Of a stretch of 64,000 nt of DNA, positions 59,493-64,000 are shown piece by piece (position 1 is the first letter of the stretch; each line of letters opens with the position of its first letter). The translations under genes were made by a program, and so were the position numbers. Source of the DNA: Sphingobacterium spiritivorum (lineage in GTDB: Bacteria; Bacteroidota; Bacteroidia; Sphingobacteriales; Sphingobacteriaceae). The DNA lies in contig NZ_CP068082.1 in NCBI RefSeq assembly GCF_016724845.1, positions 4,774,001 through 4,838,000 of the forward strand. The letters are read 5' to 3'. The notes below the pieces were generated by a model. That model was not told the origin of the DNA, ran no database searches, and saw only the letters and a list, made by a program, of their open reading frames with translations.

Positions 59493-60256
59493 CAACCTTG
59501 AGTCGTCCTCATCTGGAAATCAAAGACCTCAATGTGTACATAGAGGGCAATCATATTCTGAAGAATATCAACCTGGCTTTGCCCAATAATTCCGTGACTT
59601 CGATTATCGGACCTTCCGGCTGTGGCAAAACCACACTTCTGAAGACATTAAACAGATTACTGGATGATATTGAAGGTGTGGATATAACCGGTTCTGTACT
59701 GGTCAACGGTGAAGACATCTATGCAAAAGGAGCTGAAGTAACCCATATACGCAAAAAAATGGGATTGCTTTCGCAGCGCCCATTTCCGTTGCCGATGTCT
59801 ATTTTTGATAATATCGCTTACGGTCCGCGCATACACGGAACCAGAGACCGTAAAAAGCTAAAACTTATCGTAGAGACACAATTGCGTAATGTAGGGCTAT
59901 GGGAAGAGGTCAAAGACCGGCTGGATCAATCTGCCACACGACTCTCTATAGGTCAGCAACAACGTCTCTGCCTTGCCCGCGGACTGGCGGTGGAGCCCGA
60001 AATTATTCTCGGAGATGAATCTACATCTGCTCTTGACCCTGTATCTACCCAAACTATTGAGAACTTACTGATTGATCTCAAAAAAGATTATACGATCGTG
60101 CTCGTAACTCATATCCTCAGACAGGCCCGACGTGTGTCTGATTATATCGCATTTGTGTATAATGGGGAAATTCTGGAATTCGGAAAAACCGAACAGGTAC
60201 TTCTGCATCCTAAACATGAAGTGACACAGCAATATGTAAAAGGTTTTATCTCTTAG
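59447..60256 (+). CDS. PstB-like ABC transporter ATPase
   Basis: 269 residues. Walker A GPSGCGKTTLLKTLNRL, Q loop LLSQRPFPLPMSIFDNIAYGPRIHG as in PstB, signature LSIGQQQRLCLARGLA, Walker B IILGDESTSALDP and H loop VTHILRQARRVSDYIAFVYNG. The usual DEP after Walker B is DES here; the catalytic Glu is kept. Powers the transporter. The start overlaps the permease gene by 46 bp; a downstream Met is not obvious, so this start is likely. Confidence 0.92.
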   Translation: MHSYPSIETEETQNITTLSRPHLEIKDLNVYIEGNHILKNINLALPNNSVTSIIGPSGCGKTTLLKTLNRLLDDIEGVDITGSVLVNGEDIYAKGAEVTHIRKKMGLLSQRPFPLPMSIFDNIAYGPRIHGTRDRKKLKLIVETQLRNVGLWEEVKDRLDQSATRLSIGQQQRLCLARGLAVEPEIILGDESTSALDPVSTQTIENLLIDLKKDYTIVLVTHILRQARRVSDYIAFVYNGEILEFGKTEQVLLHPKHEVTQQYVKGFIS

Positions 60257-60284
60257 CACCGGGATTTTTCCCTATGCTAAGAGA
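60249..60284. terminator. Hairpin overlapping the end of the ATPase gene
   Basis: Arms TCTCTTAGCA (60249-60258) and TGCTAAGAGA (60275-60284) with an inner GGGA/TCCC pairing. It spans the stop codon and lies between convergent genes; no T run. Confidence 0.5.
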
Positions 60285-60307
60285 ACTTCTAAAACAGCTG
60301 AAATCCG

Positions 60308-61090
60308 CTATAGAAAGAGCCGTTGCAGATCTTTATTGCTCATCCATTTCATTAATTCTTTTAATTTCTTTGAAATCTCAGCCTTTGATTGAGGTACTGC
60401 TTTTTTGTTTTTTGTTACGCTTGCAGGTACAGCCACCTGACTTAATTCTACTTTAGTAGCAAAATAATTGAGATTATAGGATGGAATAGCGACTCCAAGT
60501 ATCATTCCCGGCAAACCATTTATCAACTCCGGACCTCCTGATACAGGAATCTGAGGGGTATAAAAAGCAACGATATATACAGAGTCCTGCATTATTCCGT
60601 TCACCCGCCTGCAGTCGTATCCCAGAATATTACGGTATTCATCAGTAAACTTCCATTTAATCTCAGCTATACTGTCTGCCAGTTGCAACTCATCTTCGCC
60701 GAAGGACAGTAATTTTTTAAAAGTATCGGTCTTGAAATTACAATATGTTTTCGTGTCATTGTAATATTCCTGATTTTGCAAGAGATAGCGTTGGTTTGCA
60801 GGAAACTCCTCTTTAACATTTTCAAAAAATGTTTCAGTAGTATTAAAACTCAGTGTATTTTTTGTAATCAGCTCAGCAGGTGAATTTTTCAATAAACCAT
60901 CAAAATAGATACCCGAATATCCACCCGTATTTTGAGATTTTTTGAGCTGATTCTTGACATAATTATGCAGATGAAACTTACGTTCGTAGGTAATGGTTCC
61001 GTTTTCAGGGAAATAAGCATATTGTGCCTGCGCATATTGCACCATTAAAAAGCAGGAAAGCAAAACAAGGAATACCAATCTATTGACCAT
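60308..61090 (-). CDS. GLPGLI-family protein
   Basis: 260 residues. Signal peptide ...LMVQYAQA, so periplasmic or surface-located. The signature ELINGLPGMILGVAIPSYNLNYFATKV contains the GLPG-I motif that names the family; KFTDEYRNILGYDCRRVNG is the other conserved block. Function unknown; the gene regularly follows a large CarboxypepD-reg outer-membrane protein, as here (11 bp overlap). Possibly peptide or metal related. Confidence 0.92.
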   Translation of the reverse strand: MVNRLVFLVLLSCFLMVQYAQAQYAYFPENGTITYERKFHLHNYVKNQLKKSQNTGGYSGIYFDGLLKNSPAELITKNTLSFNTTETFFENVKEEFPANQRYLLQNQEYYNDTKTYCNFKTDTFKKLLSFGEDELQLADSIAEIKWKFTDEYRNILGYDCRRVNGIMQDSVYIVAFYTPQIPVSGGPELINGLPGMILGVAIPSYNLNYFATKVELSQVAVPASVTKNKKAVPQSKAEISKKLKELMKWMSNKDLQRLFL

Positions 61091-63881
61091 TTTTACTGCC
61101 TCCTTTCATGGTTGTAAAATTATAAATGACTCTAAACATAAAAAATCTATTTATCACATTGTTTTGTGTTTCGAAAAAACTAGAGCCGTTTTGACTTCTG
61201 TTAATACCGTTTCTTTCATTAAACAGGTCGTTGACAGATACCTGGGTCTCCAGACTTTTATCTTTAAAAAACTTCTTGGACACATAAGAATTCACATACA
61301 TATTGTGAATGGGCTTTGCGTATACACCAGTTGCCCCCTGGTAATTTTGATTCACATCTATGCTCAGTTTAAAGTCCTGAGGGAAGATATAACTAAATGT
61401 TCCGAAGTTGCTGATCGTAAAGGCATTGTTATTAAGCTGAGGCTGAACGCTTGAATTCATTTTGCTGAAACCCGGTCTGAGATTTACATTAAAATTAAAC
61501 CCGGTTTTGGCGTATCTGTAAACCCCGAGACTGAAAGAGTAATTTGTTCGTTCGCTATGATTAAGCTCGGGTTCCGAAGCCGTTGTCGTTACATAATTAT
61601 AAGAACTGTTATAACTTGCTGAAAGGCCTGGAGACACATTCAAATCTAACTTTTTGAATGCTTTGAAGGAGAATGATCCGTATATATTCGCGTTGAAATT
61701 CTGTTTATCAGTGACATTTACATACTGAAGTGTGCGCTGGCCAGTAGTTGGATTGACCGTTACAAACGAAGTGATATTATCAACCACATTTCCAATACCG
61801 GCATTCACAAATAAGGATTGCTGCTTAAGCTGACGGTACGAATTAAAGGAAGCGGAAAGGTTATTTCTATATCCTCCCTCTAAATTGTCATTTGGCAGAA
61901 ATTCTGTCCGTTGATCTGTATTCTGACGCAAAGGTTTTATCTGGCTTAAAGATGGCTGAAGCGTATTTCCGGAATAATTAAGCCGTAAACTTTTACTTTT
62001 ACTAAGCTTATAGTTGACGTTCACATTCGGATTATAAGACAATTGTGTCACATCCAGTTTGGATTTATCCCCATAGTCGTCCCTTACATTAGCAGACGAA
62101 GTCAGTCTGTTATTGATATTGATGATCAGTTTATCAGCGATATAATTAAAACCCAGATTTCCGGTATTGCGATAATTACGATAAGTCAAATCGTTTAATA
62201 CACTTTCATCAAGATCCGTATAATCTTCTGTAAGCGGATCTTTGTTAAAAGACTGCTCAAGTGTTTTGGATTGGAACCAGGCATATTCATATCCTACATT
62301 TGCCGTTACCGATTTACTCAAGGGTTCGGAATAATTAAAAGAAGACGTCAGCTGATCATTATTTACAGTATTGCGCTTGAATTGATCAATGACATCCAGA
62401 CTGTCCAGATTGACATATTCTACACTCGAAAAATATTGATTCTGAGCCTTTTGAATCGTTACATTTCCGGCTATCCGCAGGGTAAGAGCGCGCTTCGGCT
62501 TTTTAAACTTTTTGGTATAATAGGCAGATAAGTCTGCATTTTCGTTTGTATTAGTATTGAAGGAGCGCCCTTCCGTTCTATTAATAGGCTCATAATCCAG
62601 AGTCTGTTCCAATCCTTCAGAAAAGGAAGTATTTTCCGTTTTATTCAATCTGTATCCCAGATTAAAGGTAATATTGGAACTGGAATCCAGTTCAAGATCA
62701 TATCGCAATCCGGCCTGATGGCCATTATTCAGATTACTGGTCTTATCCTTATTGTTTTCGATTTTTGAAAATCCGGGCAACTCATCCCGGCTAAATGTGG
62801 TATTGGTGTTATCCACCTGCAGTCTGGAATATTTATAATTTGAATTGATCTTGTGCTTATTATTACTCGTTTTATCACTAAATGTAATTCCTGAATTTAT
62901 AGCTTTCGGTATTCCACCTCCTGCATATTCTCCGTTGAATCCTTCATCTCCTCCCCCTGCCCGGATAACAATCCCGCCTCCTTCAAAGGAAGATTCATCC
63001 GATCCGCCAACACCGAATTTCTGATTAGAAAAATAACCCAATCCTACTGTTCCTTCATTACCTGTGACACCAAAAAAACCAATTTTCTGCGCCCCCTTAA
63101 ACTTATTGACTGCCAGAGATCCTGAATAATATTTTTCTAGTCCTGCACCGCCTTTCAGCTCTCCAAACATTCCTTTTTTACTTTCTTCCTTAAGCCGGAT
63201 ATCAATGGTCTGTGTACGCTCTCCGTCATCAACACCTGTTCGTGTCGCCATCTCAGATTTTTTCTCATAAACCTGAACCTTCGAAACCATATCCGAACGA
63301 ATGTTCTTCGTGATCAATGTAGGATCATCTCCGAAAAACTCCTCTCCGTCCAGAAGCACCTTTTTTACGGTTTTTCCCTGTGCTGTAATAGATCCGTCTG
63401 CATTCATCGTTATTCCCGGAAGCACCTTGAGCAATTCCTCTACTTTCGAGCCCTCCTCAACCTTAAAACTAGCAGCATCATATTCGATAGTATCTCCTTT
63501 TATAACCACTGGGATACGACCTGTTACCTGCGCTTCCTCTAACAGAATGGCCGTTTTGGACATATTTACAGGGCCGATATCAATGGGCTGGTCCTGAATA
63601 TGTATCTTTTTTACGAAATCTGCATACTGGGGATAGTTTATGATCAACAGGTACTCACCTGTATCTTTTGGCGTTATAGAAAATTTCCCATTCTCGCCTG
63701 TACGGTCAAAACTCTGCATAACAGAATCTCTCGAACGCAACAATACGACAGAAGCTTTTTCCAATTTTGCTTTATCTTTTATATCGATTACTTCACCTGT
63801 AATTTTAGGATTAAGCTGCGCATACAGATGCGTTAAACAGGATACAGTAAAACACAATAAGAATAAAATTTTTTTCATCAC
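61080..63881 (-). CDS. TonB-dependent-receptor-like outer-membrane beta-barrel protein
   Basis: 933 residues. Signal peptide to ...THLYAQ, CarboxypepD-reg-like domain (~26-115, ITGEVIDIKDKAKLEKASVVLL), plug domain (~120-215, VIKGDTIEYDAASFKVEEGSKVEELLKVLPGITMNADGSITAQG), then barrel strands to the end. The Gly-rich loop GGSDESSFEGGGIVIRAGGGDEGFNGEYAGGG (~285-320) is low complexity. The family (outer-membrane beta-barrel type) lacks SusD partners and usually pairs with GLPGLI genes. Substrate unknown. It overlaps the downstream GLPGLI gene. Confidence 0.92.
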   Translation of the reverse strand: MMKKILFLLCFTVSCLTHLYAQLNPKITGEVIDIKDKAKLEKASVVLLRSRDSVMQSFDRTGENGKFSITPKDTGEYLLIINYPQYADFVKKIHIQDQPIDIGPVNMSKTAILLEEAQVTGRIPVVIKGDTIEYDAASFKVEEGSKVEELLKVLPGITMNADGSITAQGKTVKKVLLDGEEFFGDDPTLITKNIRSDMVSKVQVYEKKSEMATRTGVDDGERTQTIDIRLKEESKKGMFGELKGGAGLEKYYSGSLAVNKFKGAQKIGFFGVTGNEGTVGLGYFSNQKFGVGGSDESSFEGGGIVIRAGGGDEGFNGEYAGGGIPKAINSGITFSDKTSNNKHKINSNYKYSRLQVDNTNTTFSRDELPGFSKIENNKDKTSNLNNGHQAGLRYDLELDSSSNITFNLGYRLNKTENTSFSEGLEQTLDYEPINRTEGRSFNTNTNENADLSAYYTKKFKKPKRALTLRIAGNVTIQKAQNQYFSSVEYVNLDSLDVIDQFKRNTVNNDQLTSSFNYSEPLSKSVTANVGYEYAWFQSKTLEQSFNKDPLTEDYTDLDESVLNDLTYRNYRNTGNLGFNYIADKLIININNRLTSSANVRDDYGDKSKLDVTQLSYNPNVNVNYKLSKSKSLRLNYSGNTLQPSLSQIKPLRQNTDQRTEFLPNDNLEGGYRNNLSASFNSYRQLKQQSLFVNAGIGNVVDNITSFVTVNPTTGQRTLQYVNVTDKQNFNANIYGSFSFKAFKKLDLNVSPGLSASYNSSYNYVTTTASEPELNHSERTNYSFSLGVYRYAKTGFNFNVNLRPGFSKMNSSVQPQLNNNAFTISNFGTFSYIFPQDFKLSIDVNQNYQGATGVYAKPIHNMYVNSYVSKKFFKDKSLETQVSVNDLFNERNGINRSQNGSSFFETQNNVINRFFMFRVIYNFTTMKGGSKNGQ

Positions 63882-64000
63882 AAAGGCTTGGTTATACGAA
63901 TTGTTCGTAAATATATCAGCTTTTATGTTATGATGTAATTAAGGAAGGGTGATTTAACATTATTTAAGATATAATGTTAATAATTATAAAAAATTAACTT

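Noticed and set aside
56776..60256. Straight annotation as phosphate-specific transporter
   Set aside because: Sequence similarity fits, but no phoU or phosphate-regulation signal is present, and the neighbour operon is for sulfate; kept as PstSCAB-like without a substrate.
60274..60456. Small plus-strand frame after the ATPase gene
   Set aside because: Mostly antisense to the GLPGLI gene, starting in a hairpin; no independent support.
1..64000. CRISPR arrays, transposases, phage genes
   Set aside because: Looked for spaced direct repeats, DDE/HTH transposase motifs and phage structural genes; none seen. The only long direct repeat is the hxlR fragment pair.

Overview
The window reads as chromosome of a Bacteroidota bacterium, most likely Sphingobacteriaceae (Sphingobacterium-like). 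The support is one SusC/SusD pair driven by an ECF sigma factor and a FecR anti-sigma factor, DUF4843 and PKD-like lipoproteins, a GLPGLI/outer-membrane-barrel pair, an RND-TolC fusion, start codons without Shine-Dalgarno sequences, and promoters of the TTTG-N19-TAnnTTTG type. No CRISPR array, complete insertion sequence, prophage or rRNA operon was seen.

Layout. 1-5.8 kb: end of an FtsX-like permease, a Kef/CPA2-type antiporter, icd, then two HxlR regulators beside a VOC protein and a flavodoxin-fold quinone reductase. 5.8-15.5 kb: an outer-membrane uptake locus (ECF sigma, FecR, SusC, SusD, two accessory lipoproteins), followed at once by a 150-bp fragment matching the 3' end of the hxlR gene that borders the locus on the left. 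tRNA-Leu(CAA) comes next. 15.9-24.7 kb: DHFR/RibD-like protein, acnB, a third HxlR facing a nitroreductase across a dyad-bearing double promoter, an ECF42-type sigma cassette with a DGPF/YciI protein, and a CpxP-like protein. 24.8-32.7 kb: Nudix, pyrE, SRPBCC, an exonuclease, trxB, rnhA, a GH29 fucosidase and a sirtuin. 32.8-38.9 kb: heavy-metal efflux operon (His/Cys-rich small protein, CusA-TolC fusion, CusB-like adaptor). 39-49.8 kb: endonuclease V overlapping a DUF763 gene, a minus-strand block of small proteins, GNAT, a DHA2-family MFS pump, Lrp plus a Tat-signal threonine-aldolase-like enzyme, and small secreted proteins. 50.2-60.3 kb: a complete assimilatory sulfate-reduction operon (minus strand) divergent from a PstSCAB-like ABC transporter. 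60.3-63.9 kb: GLPGLI protein and a large CarboxypepD-reg outer-membrane barrel.

How genes work together. The sulfur region forms a pathway: ATP sulfurylase (CysDN), a CC/CxxC-type APS reductase, siroheme synthesis (CobA-type SUMT plus CysG N-domain) and sulfite reductase. The transporter facing it is Pst-like in sequence, but its position suggests sulfate rather than phosphate. icd and acnB supply two TCA steps. Several one-regulator/one-redox-enzyme pairs look like electrophile- or quinone-stress modules. The most unusual items are the sulfite reductase with a C-terminal HEPN-like domain, the DUF763-endonuclease V gene pair, the internal start and signal peptide inside the RND-TolC fusion, the flanking hxlR fragment at the Sus-like locus, and the isocitrate dehydrogenase that lacks the usual NADP-contacting residues.
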